Source: Oscillospiraceae bacterium (GTDB lineage Bacteria > Bacillota > Clostridia > Oscillospirales > SIG627). From it: a stretch of 44,950 bases of DNA. The stretch is from positions 1 through 44,950 of the forward strand of contig SVRV01000021.1 of assembly GCA_015064635.1 (NCBI GenBank), in the 5' to 3' direction. The notes beneath the pieces are model-generated. The model was not told the DNA's origin and ran no database searches. It saw only the letters and a program-made list of their open reading frames with translations. Positions 1 through 6,594 of this stretch are shown one piece after another; position 1 is the first letter of the stretch, and each line of letters begins with the position of its first letter. Both the position numbers and the translations under genes were made by a program.

Positions 1-127
1 ATTGGTTGACCTCCGTTCTGGTTTCTAGTCAATTCCATTTTAACGGATTTCTTCCAAATATGCTCTACTTTTTTAGATTATTTTTTTGTAGGCTCTTTGG
101 GTTCACCCCAACATTTATTATAGAGCC
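1..127. mobile_element. possible insertion-sequence end (ISL3-like) at the left edge
   Basis: The stretch 91-127 reads inward from an AGAGCC/GGCTCT boundary at 122-127 and contains GGGTTCACCCC, which resembles ISL3-type termini from memory. On the minus strand the boundary falls directly after the third codon of a duplicated gene start (128-136), as expected if an element inserted there and interrupted a gene. No transposase is visible; a minus-strand reading frame from ATG at 36-38 runs off the window edge and cannot be identified. The family assignment is weak. Confidence 0.3.
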
Positions 128-136
128 CTTTTGCAT
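128..136 (-). pseudogene. truncated start of a second DUF4417-type gene
   Basis: Seen: on the minus strand the ribosome-binding region and the first three codons (ATG CAA AAG) match the start of the DUF4417 gene at 1558, including the flanking sequence. Homology stops at a GGCTCT boundary. Inferred: this is the head of the next cassette in a tandem series, cut off by an inserted element. Only nine coding bases remain, so the call rests on the shared leader (148-188 versus 1597-1637). Confidence 0.4.
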
Positions 137-147
137 TCCTTACTCCT

Positions 148-188
148 TCAACCTCTGATTTATACTATCATTAAAGGACACTGACATA
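148..188. repeat. 41-bp direct repeat, left copy of cassette boundary
   Basis: Identical over 41 bases to 1597-1637. Adjacent blocks also match: 131-147 resembles 1553-1569. Together they correspond to the promoter/leader of the DUF4417 gene. This copy lies just beyond the terminator of the immunity-like gene and keeps only one TGACAT motif. Confidence 0.85.
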
Positions 189-193
189 TAATC

Positions 194-226
194 AAAAAAG
201 TGCCGTCTAAGCAATAGTACTTTTTT
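194..226 (-). terminator. Rho-independent terminator after the immunity-like gene
   Basis: AAAAAAGT (194-201) pairs with ACTTTTTT (219-226) around a 17-base loop. On the minus strand the hairpin lies four bases past the stop codon of the immunity-like gene and ends in a run of T. Confidence 0.6.
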
Positions 227-229
227 GCT

Positions 230-574
230 CTATTCTCCAAATTTCTCGAATATTTCCTTTGTTAAATCTCCAAGATGTTTTTTGTATTTTTGAACATCTA
301 ATTGTTCATAAAACAAATTCTCCAAAATACTCAGTGTTATGACCTCATCAGCATATTCATCATGCAATTCCAAAATTTTTTCAATAATATCAAAATTCTT
401 TTTTGTAACCTTAATGTCTTCAATATTGTTTAAAATATATGGAAAAAATACATCCGAGAATACAGTATGTGAGCCTGTTTCGTCTCCCTCTTGCCAAGAT
501 GTTTCATCTTCATATAAGCGCTTAATCTCCGGTAAAAGTTCAATTAGCTTCATGTTCAATTCTTTTGATGTCAT
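230..574 (-). CDS. small acidic protein, probable immunity protein (DUF7674-like)
   Basis: A 114-residue acidic soluble protein with no signal peptide or membrane segment, starting MTSKELNMK. A central HTVFSDVFFPYI block followed by two predicted helices resembles, from memory, small immunity-type proteins such as DUF7674; I could not run a profile search. It starts one base after the stop codon of the toxin-like gene (575 is the only base between them), so the two are probably translated together, and it is the last gene before a terminator. The toxin-then-immunity order is typical of polymorphic toxin loci. The role as antitoxin or immunity factor is inferred from context. Confidence 0.5.
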   Translation of the reverse strand: MTSKELNMKLIELLPEIKRLYEDETSWQEGDETGSHTVFSDVFFPYILNNIEDIKVTKKNFDIIEKILELHDEYADEVITLSILENLFYEQLDVQKYKKHLGDLTKEIFEKFGE

Positions 575-575
575 C

Positions 576-908
576 TTATTTTACCCCCAATGCATTTTTT
601 AAATCTTTAATTAAATATTTTACGATGCTTTTATCTGTTGTATTCAAGTTTTGCTTTTTATAAATGTTTTCCAAATTTTTCAATCTTTCTATGCCTTTTT
701 GGATATGTGACTTTCCTCCAACCAGTTGTTTCGTTTTAATTTCATGTCTTATCGCATCACTCAATCCTCCATCACCTATCTTCGCGTTTGGTCGATACAT
801 TTCATTTATAGTATTTTTCAGTTTCTGGTTTGTAGCCCTTTTTAACAATTTCTCGCGTTTACTGCTTCCTTTAGTTCTGCCGAAGTTTCCTCCTGCTCCT
901 CCACCCAT
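576..908 (-). CDS. toxin-like small protein with Gly-rich leader
   Basis: A 110-residue basic protein. Residues 1-16 form a Gly-rich stretch (GGGAGGNFG), followed by a Lys/Arg-rich segment and a compact C-terminal domain with GDGGLSDAIRHE, GGKSHIQKG and an amphipathic end. This arrangement (flexible Gly linker, then a small charged domain with conserved Asp, His, Glu and Lys) is seen at the C-terminal ends of polymorphic toxins. I do not recognise the enzymatic class. The ATG overlaps the DUF4417 stop codon as TAATG, so translation is coupled. An alternative is a regulatory partner of DUF4417 rather than a toxin. Confidence 0.45.
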   Translation of the reverse strand: MGGGAGGNFGRTKGSSKREKLLKRATNQKLKNTINEMYRPNAKIGDGGLSDAIRHEIKTKQLVGGKSHIQKGIERLKNLENIYKKQNLNTTDKSIVKYLIKDLKNALGVK

Positions 909-1558
909 TAAGCGCTCACCCGCTTTCTGGATTTTGAAAACTCACTTTCAAAAGCGATTATTTTAATGCCCATATCCCGATATATTTTAAATATTTTGTC
1001 GGGAGCGGCACCGTAAACAACAATGTTTTGAGGAGATAGTTTTTCCACAAGCATAGCAAGACCTATTTGAAAATACAATCTATCTTCTTTTGTTTTCAAA
1101 CAGCCATGAGTCCCCACCGCAACAGTTTTGTTCTTCTCTATTCCGTCGAAACAAAATTCGTATGTTCTTTCGTCATTAAAACGGATATTCGGAATAACTT
1201 CAATTCCGTTATTTTGGAGCCATACAGCTATCGCACGTCCCCTGTAAGTATTCCATTGTTGCATGCATAAGGGCATATTGCGCCAAAGGCTGAAATCGGG
1301 AGATATAACTCCTTTGAATTTTTTTAACCTTTCAAGGTAAGCTTTTGGATTGTTCCACAACCTTTCAAATTTCTCGTCATTTTCATAAAAGACTATCCAG
1401 CTGTCAAAATCTTTTAAAGATTTTGACATAGCCATCGAAAAAGTTACTACTTTTTCGGGAAGCTTGTCACTCGTCTTGATAATTGGAAATTCAAGTTTCC
1501 CTGCATAATCGACATCTTTTACGAGGAATGAGCGAAACACATCTCTTTTCTTTTGCAT
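908..1558 (-). CDS. DUF4417 domain-containing protein
   Basis: A 216-residue soluble protein. The segment from about residue 85 to 130 (SPDFSLWRNMPLCMQQWN, then RGRAIAVWLQ and IPNIRFND) is characteristic of DUF4417, a family common in Clostridia and their phages and without an assigned biochemical function. The C-terminal part (VVYGAAPDKIF) looks like a Rossmann-type strand-turn. First gene of a three-gene minus-strand unit (DUF4417, toxin-like, immunity-like) driven by the repeat-rich promoter at 1608-1669. Its leader is duplicated at 131-188, where the copy of this gene is truncated. Family call is fairly safe; function unknown. Confidence 0.7.
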   Translation of the reverse strand: MQKKRDVFRSFLVKDVDYAGKLEFPIIKTSDKLPEKVVTFSMAMSKSLKDFDSWIVFYENDEKFERLWNNPKAYLERLKKFKGVISPDFSLWRNMPLCMQQWNTYRGRAIAVWLQNNGIEVIPNIRFNDERTYEFCFDGIEKNKTVAVGTHGCLKTKEDRLYFQIGLAMLVEKLSPQNIVVYGAAPDKIFKIYRDMGIKIIAFESEFSKSRKRVSA

Positions 1559-1596
1559 TCTTTACTCCTTCATAATATCATAAATTCAAGGCTTTT

Positions 1597-1637
1597 TCAA
1601 CCTCTGATTTATACTATCATTAAAGGACACTGACATA
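1597..1637. repeat. 41-bp direct repeat, right copy of cassette boundary
   Basis: Identical to 148-188. It contains the putative -10 and -35 region of the DUF4417 promoter. Compared with the left copy, 27 bases (about 1573-1599) are additionally present between this block and the ribosome-binding region. Confidence 0.85.
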
Positions 1638-1668
1638 CAATGACATTACCCTGACATCTACCTGACAT
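1608..1668 (-). promoter_or_regulatory. promoter with four phased TGACAT motifs
   Basis: On the plus strand TGACAT occurs at 1631, 1641, 1652 and 1663, that is with spacings of 10, 11 and 11 bases, one helical turn each. Reading toward the gene (minus strand), TATAAA at 1613-1608 lies 17 bases from the proximal ATGTCA at 1636-1631, which sits at the -35 position. Direct repeats with 11-base periods ending at -35 are the usual layout for OmpR/PhoB-family activators; which regulator binds is unknown. Confidence 0.55.
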
Positions 1669-1676
1669 GTTTTTGC

Positions 1677-1716
1677 AAAAAAAGACTATGCCTTCCTTTT
1701 GGGATTGCATAGTCTT
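1677..1716 (-). terminator. terminator of the MATE-ABC operon
   Basis: AAGACTATGC (1682-1691) pairs perfectly with GCATAGTCTT (1707-1716); on the minus strand the stem is followed by a run of seven T. It lies four bases past the ABC transporter stop codon. Confidence 0.85.
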
Positions 1717-1720
1717 AAAT

Positions 1721-3427
1721 TTATTTCGCACCTAAATTATAAAGTCGCTTATATGTACCGCCGTTCTCCAGGAGGCTTTCGTGAGTACCTCTTTCGGTAA
1801 CCTTTCCGTCCTCTATTACGGCTATTTCATCGGCACGTCGGATAGTTGAAAGTCTGTGTGCCACAACTATGGTCGTTCTGCCGTGGCTGAGCTTGTCAAG
1901 GGATTCCTGAATAAGCACCTCGGTGGTATTATCGAGAGCACTTGTAGCCTCATCGAGGATAAGGATGGGAGGATTTTTGAGGAACACTCGGGCAATGGAA
2001 AGTCTCTGCTTCTGACCACCCGAAAGCTTGACACCTCGCTCACCTATTTCGGTGTCGTAGCCGTTTTCAAGAGTGAGCACCCATTCGTGAATGTTGGCGA
2101 GCTTTGCCGCCTCCAGCATTTCCTCCTCGGTGGCATCCAGCTTACCGTAGAGAATATTCTCACGGATAGTACCGTTGAAAAGAAAAACATCCTGCTGAAC
2201 GATACCTATATTGCGACGGAGAGAGTCGAGAGTAAGATCCTTTATGTTTTTGCCGTCGATGAGTATTTCACCGCCGAGTATGTTGTAAAATCGGGGGATA
2301 AGGTGGCATACGGTTGTCTTTCCGCCTCCCGACGTTCCCACAAGGGCAAGAGTTTTGCCCGAGGGCACCTTAATGTCCACCGAGTGAAGCACTTCTGCTC
2401 CGTCTCCATAGGCAAATTCAACACCCTTGAATTCTATGTCTCCCTTTGCAGTGCCAAGGTCTTCTTTACCGTCGTCCTCTTCCACGGCAACTTCCATTAT
2501 CTCAACGTATCTTGCAAAGCCCGAAAGACCCTGCTGATACTGCTCCATAAAGCCGATAAGTGTGGTTATGGGGTTGATAAAGAGGTTGACAGATACGATA
2601 AATGTGGAATATTCGGCGAAGGATATTCTTCCCCCATAGAGGAAAAGACCGCCTGCGATAAGTATTATTACGTTGAATATATCGGTTATAAAGGAGGTGG
2701 AGGAGAAGAAAAGCGCCATTGCGGAGTATGCCTTGTGGCATGCCTTTACAAAGGAATTGTTTCCCTCTTCAAATTTCTCCTTTTCCTTTTCGGAGTTTGT
2801 AAACGCCTTTGTGACACGTATTCCCGAAATACTGCTTTCGAGAGACGCATTTATTACAGCTGTGGTTGAGCGTCTTTCGTCAAATGCGCATCTCATCCTC
2901 TTTCTGAGTGCAACCGATACCACAATAAGAAAGGGCACGCAGGCAAATATGATAAGAGTGAGATATACGTTTATGGTACAAAGGTAAATGAATGAGCCAA
3001 CCAGCATGACAAGGCTTATGAGAAGATTTTCCGGTCCGTGATGGGCAAGCTCACTTACGTCAAACAGGTCGGAGGTCATTCTTGTCATTATCTTACCCGT
3101 CTCGTGCTCGTCATAGAAGGAGAAAGGAAGCCTTTGGAGACGGTCAAACAAATCACGGCGCATCTGTGCCTGCATTTTAACACCTATGAGATGACCGTAA
3201 TACTGTACGAAATAGCGGAGCAAAAAGCGAAGCACGTAGAGGAAAAGCACAATAAGTCCCGCAATCACTATTCCTCGGTATTTTTTGTCGGGAATGAGAG
3301 TACCCAGCATTTCGTTTGTAACTATGGGATATACCATACCAATTACCGAAATGAGGAGAGATGCCATCATATCAAGGAAGAGCATCCCACGGTAAGGCTT
3401 GTAGTAGGCAATAAATTTTTTAAGCAT
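1721..3427 (-). CDS. ABC exporter, fused permease and ATPase (MsbA/multidrug type)
   Basis: A 568-residue half-transporter. Residues about 1-310 form a six-helix exporter transmembrane domain; residues about 330-568 form the ATPase with Walker A (GTSGGGKTT), signature LSGGQKQR, Walker B (ILILDEATSALD) and the H-loop histidine in VVAHRLST. It should work as a homodimer or heterodimer exporting lipids or hydrophobic compounds; the substrate cannot be read from sequence. The start codon overlaps the MATE stop codon (TAATG) and its ribosome binding site AAAGGAGG lies inside the last MATE codons, so the two are translationally coupled. A terminator follows at once. Confidence 0.92.
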   Translation of the reverse strand: MLKKFIAYYKPYRGMLFLDMMASLLISVIGMVYPIVTNEMLGTLIPDKKYRGIVIAGLIVLFLYVLRFLLRYFVQYYGHLIGVKMQAQMRRDLFDRLQRLPFSFYDEHETGKIMTRMTSDLFDVSELAHHGPENLLISLVMLVGSFIYLCTINVYLTLIIFACVPFLIVVSVALRKRMRCAFDERRSTTAVINASLESSISGIRVTKAFTNSEKEKEKFEEGNNSFVKACHKAYSAMALFFSSTSFITDIFNVIILIAGGLFLYGGRISFAEYSTFIVSVNLFINPITTLIGFMEQYQQGLSGFARYVEIMEVAVEEDDGKEDLGTAKGDIEFKGVEFAYGDGAEVLHSVDIKVPSGKTLALVGTSGGGKTTVCHLIPRFYNILGGEILIDGKNIKDLTLDSLRRNIGIVQQDVFLFNGTIRENILYGKLDATEEEMLEAAKLANIHEWVLTLENGYDTEIGERGVKLSGGQKQRLSIARVFLKNPPILILDEATSALDNTTEVLIQESLDKLSHGRTTIVVAHRLSTIRRADEIAVIEDGKVTERGTHESLLENGGTYKRLYNLGAK

Positions 3428-4815
3428 TATTTACCCTCCTTTGCCAATTTGTCCATATTTTTAAATTCTGACTTTACAAAGAACAGACTCGTTATAACCG
3501 CAACAATATCCGCAATCGGACCTGCTATAATAATTCCGTAGATACCCATATTAAACAGGCGAGGAAGAATCAATACGAGGGGAATCAGTAAAAACTGTCT
3601 TGAAAGTGAAAGGGTTACACCCTTTACGGGCTTTCCGATAGAGGAGAACATATTTGCAGAAAGAAATTGAATTCCGTTTATTATCATTGTAGAAAGGAAA
3701 ACTCTCATAAAAAGTACTCCGAATTCCACATAAAGTGCATTACCTTTGCCGAAAACATTGAGAATAACGTGCGGAAATACTTCAAAAACGAAAAGTCCGC
3801 AAGCAGCAAAGATAACATCCACAAGTATTCCAAGCTTGTATGTCGCCTTTACTCTGTCGTACTGCTTTGCACCGTAGTTAAAGCCCATTATGGGGCGTGT
3901 GCCCTGCTGAATTCCGATGAACACCGACATAATTATTGAATTTACCTTCATTACAACACCCACAGCCGAAAGAGGAATATCCGCACCGTAAACGGTCATT
4001 GCACCGTAGTGGGTAAGGGAGTTGTTCAAAACTATCTGCACAAGACAAACAGCCGCCTGATTGAGACCGTTGCTCAGTCCCAGTGCCATAACACGAAGGG
4101 AGCGGTTTACACCGGGACGGAAGCAATCCTTTGTAACCTGTACCGACTTGAAGCGTCTGAGATATACAATGGTAACAAAGAAGGATACTATCTGGGAAAT
4201 AACCGTTGCCCAAGCCGCACCTGCGATGCCCATATCGAAAACGAAGATAAATACGGGGTCAAGTATTGTATTGAGCACAGCACCCACAGCCATACACATC
4301 ATGGAATACTTCGGACTTCCGTCGGCGTGGATAAGATTGGATACCGTATTCGTCACAACAAGCACAGGCATACCAAGCGCCGTGACTCTCACATAGTCCA
4401 GAGCATAAGGCATAATAGTCTCGGTTGCACCGAATGCGGCAAGCATTGGACGTGCAAAGACTTCAAAGCAGAGGAGCAAAAGCATACCTGCCATCGCACC
4501 AACGGTTGTGGCAACACCTATGCTGTAGGACGCCTCTTTTTTGTTTCCTCTGCCAAGCTCAAGAGAAAAGCGTGCCGCTCCTCCCACTCCTATAGTGAGC
4601 GACAGAGCAAGACAAATCGTGGTAAACGGGAAAGCAACATTTGTCGCTCCGTTGCCTATTGTGCCCACGCCCTGACCGATGAATATCTGGTCAACGATAT
4701 TATAAAGTGAGCTTACCAACATTGATATAATGCTGGGTACTGCAAATTTTCTCAGCAATGTGGAAATTTTTTCATATCCTAAAGGGTTTTCCCTCATTTT
4801 AACTTCTTTTGACAT
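3427..4815 (-). CDS. MATE family efflux transporter
   Basis: A 462-residue integral membrane protein with about twelve predicted helices. The N-terminal part carries the MATE pattern (SMLVSSLYNIVDQIFIGQ, then GNGATNVAFP), and a second, internally homologous half contains IGIQQGTRPIMGFNYGA. Members export drugs or other cations in exchange for Na+ or H+. It is first in a two-gene operon with the ABC exporter; the pairing suggests a joint detoxification or export role. AAAGGAG lies just ahead of the ATG. Upstream, a GAACA-N9-TGTTC inverted repeat (4862-4880) could be an operator. Confidence 0.92.
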   Translation of the reverse strand: MSKEVKMRENPLGYEKISTLLRKFAVPSIISMLVSSLYNIVDQIFIGQGVGTIGNGATNVAFPFTTICLALSLTIGVGGAARFSLELGRGNKKEASYSIGVATTVGAMAGMLLLLCFEVFARPMLAAFGATETIMPYALDYVRVTALGMPVLVVTNTVSNLIHADGSPKYSMMCMAVGAVLNTILDPVFIFVFDMGIAGAAWATVISQIVSFFVTIVYLRRFKSVQVTKDCFRPGVNRSLRVMALGLSNGLNQAAVCLVQIVLNNSLTHYGAMTVYGADIPLSAVGVVMKVNSIIMSVFIGIQQGTRPIMGFNYGAKQYDRVKATYKLGILVDVIFAACGLFVFEVFPHVILNVFGKGNALYVEFGVLFMRVFLSTMIINGIQFLSANMFSSIGKPVKGVTLSLSRQFLLIPLVLILPRLFNMGIYGIIIAGPIADIVAVITSLFFVKSEFKNMDKLAKEGK

Positions 4816-4861
4816 ATACTATCTCCTTTTAAATAACTTATTTATTTTATCACATAAATTT

Positions 4862-4880
4862 GAACAAATATACACTGTTC
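4862..4880. promoter_or_regulatory. small inverted repeat, possible operator
   Basis: GAACA (4862-4866) and TGTTC (4876-4880) are inverted around nine bases in the divergent region between the MATE-ABC operon and the glycosidase. The spacing differs from the Gram-positive LexA box. No regulator gene is adjacent. Confidence 0.25.
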
Positions 4881-4928
4881 CGACTTTTTACGTGAAAAAC
4901 CTTTCCTTTCAAAAGATGCATATTTTCG

Positions 4929-4957
4929 TTGACTTTTTAAGATGGGTAGTGTATAAT
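4929..4957 (+). promoter_or_regulatory. sigma-A promoter for the glycosidase gene
   Basis: TTGACT (4929-4934), a 17-base spacer, then TATAAT (4952-4957). The start codon follows 31 bases later. Confidence 0.8.
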
Positions 4958-4988
4958 TTTTTTGATATATAAACTTACGGAGGGAAGT

Positions 4989-6572
4989 ATGAAACACAGC
5001 TTTATTGATGTAACAAAAGCACCCGACAGTGTACTCTTTCAATACGAGGATTCTCCCATTCGTTTTGAAGAGCCCTTTGACAGAGAAGAACAAAAAGACA
5101 AAATCGGCTTTGATAACGGGAAAATTACCCTTTACCCCACATCACGCCCTGTAAAGAGAGTTAAGCTTCGCTGGAGAGGCGATATGTCGGATGTACAGCT
5201 TGTATACGGCGACGACATTGCACGACATCTTGCCGATACTCCTTGGGGAGCCGTGGCGCCTCACGCAAAGCTTTGGTGGTATTTCCACGCCTTTGACGGA
5301 GAAGTACTCAACTCATTCGGTGTAAAGACAGGCTGTGCCTCCTTTGCCATGTGGCAGTGTGACCCCTTTGGAATCACTCTTTGGCTTGACGTGAGAAACG
5401 GCGGAGGAGGAGTTACAATAAATGAGCCTTTTGTTGCGGCTGAAACAGTATGTGCCGAGGGCTCGGGCAACCACTTTGAGGACGCAAAGAGCTTTTGTGC
5501 CAAAATGTGCGAAAAGCCTTCCCTCCCCGAAAGTCCCATATTCGGCGTCAATAACTGGTATTGGGCATACGGTGACATATCCCACGAAAGCGTTATGGAT
5601 GAATGTGACTATCTTATGGATATGTGCAGTGAAGCTGTGGGCAAGCCTCATATGATAATTGATGACGGCTGGCAGTACAACCACTATTTCTCCACCAACG
5701 GTACATATAACGGCGGACCTTGGGACAAGCCAAACCAAAGATTTGAATCAATGGCAAAGACAGCAGACGGAATCCACGAAAAAGGTGCACTGGCGGGAAT
5801 ATGGTTCAGACCCCTTCTCACCTGTACCGAAGCTCCCCGTGAAGCACAAAGTGCCAACAAGCCTGCAGGTGCGGGATTCTTCCTCGATGCAACCCATCCA
5901 TACACCTTGGAAAAGGTTTACGAGGACACAGCTCGCATAAGAAGCTGGGGTTATGACCTGATAAAGCATGACTTTACCACCTTTGACAATTTCGGATATC
6001 CTCCCCACGGGGACAGCGATTTCCACTTTTATGACAGAACAAAGACCAATGCCCAGATGCTTCTCACACTTTACAAGACGATACAAAGTGCGGCGGACGG
6101 TGCAAACGTTATCGGCTGCAACACGGTAAACCACCTTGCCGCAGGCATACATCAGTGTCAGCGCTCGGGCGGTGATACCTCTGGCAGAAGCTTTGAGATA
6201 ACACGCAAAAACGGTGTCAAGTGTATGACAAGACTTCCCCAGCATAACACCTTCTTTGCGGTAGACCCCGACTGTGCGGCATTCACCGAAAGAGTATCTC
6301 ACGAGCTTAGCCTCGATTTCCTTGAAATGGCGGCTGTTACCGGAGTTGTGACTCTCGCATCAGCTATTCCCCATTCGCTTTCAAAGGAATCAATGTCAAG
6401 AATCAGAAAAATATTCCGCACCGCATCACTTGGCGGCGAAAATGCCATTCCCGAAAAATACGTGGGACAAAACATACTCTCATTTTTCAAAACCCCCGAG
6501 GGTAAGAGATATGTTTATGACTGGTACAGAGAATATGACGGTGTAAGATGCCATTACACCTGGGAAAACTAA
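4989..6572 (+). CDS. clan GH-D glycoside hydrolase, alpha-galactosidase-like (GH36 type)
   Basis: A 527-residue enzyme without signal peptide, so probably cytoplasmic. A beta-rich N-terminal domain (about 1-180) precedes a TIM barrel with MIIDDGWQYN, AGIWFRPLL and LIKHDF. Asp328 in the KHDF motif fits the nucleophile of GH36/GH27 enzymes, and Asp396 in RSGGDTSG fits the acid/base. It should release terminal alpha-galactosyl or related residues from oligosaccharides; exact specificity is open. Start chosen at ATG 4989 because GGAGGG lies at the right distance; an upstream in-frame ATG at 4962 falls at the predicted transcription start. Followed after 22 bases by an SLH-anchored hydrolase, suggesting a shared carbohydrate role. 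Confidence 0.8.
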   Translation: MKHSFIDVTKAPDSVLFQYEDSPIRFEEPFDREEQKDKIGFDNGKITLYPTSRPVKRVKLRWRGDMSDVQLVYGDDIARHLADTPWGAVAPHAKLWWYFHAFDGEVLNSFGVKTGCASFAMWQCDPFGITLWLDVRNGGGGVTINEPFVAAETVCAEGSGNHFEDAKSFCAKMCEKPSLPESPIFGVNNWYWAYGDISHESVMDECDYLMDMCSEAVGKPHMIIDDGWQYNHYFSTNGTYNGGPWDKPNQRFESMAKTADGIHEKGALAGIWFRPLLTCTEAPREAQSANKPAGAGFFLDATHPYTLEKVYEDTARIRSWGYDLIKHDFTTFDNFGYPPHGDSDFHFYDRTKTNAQMLLTLYKTIQSAADGANVIGCNTVNHLAAGIHQCQRSGGDTSGRSFEITRKNGVKCMTRLPQHNTFFAVDPDCAAFTERVSHELSLDFLEMAAVTGVVTLASAIPHSLSKESMSRIRKIFRTASLGGENAIPEKYVGQNILSFFKTPEGKRYVYDWYREYDGVRCHYTWEN

Positions 6573-6594
6573 TAAATTTAAGGAAGGAAAAAAC

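Noticed and set aside
1856..2869. A 337-codon plus-strand open frame opposite the ABC exporter
   Set aside because: Shadow of the ABC gene, whose Walker and signature motifs are intact on the other strand; no ribosome binding site.
4862..4880. GAACA/TGTTC repeat as a LexA SOS box
   Set aside because: The Gram-positive LexA box has a four-base centre; here nine bases separate the arms.
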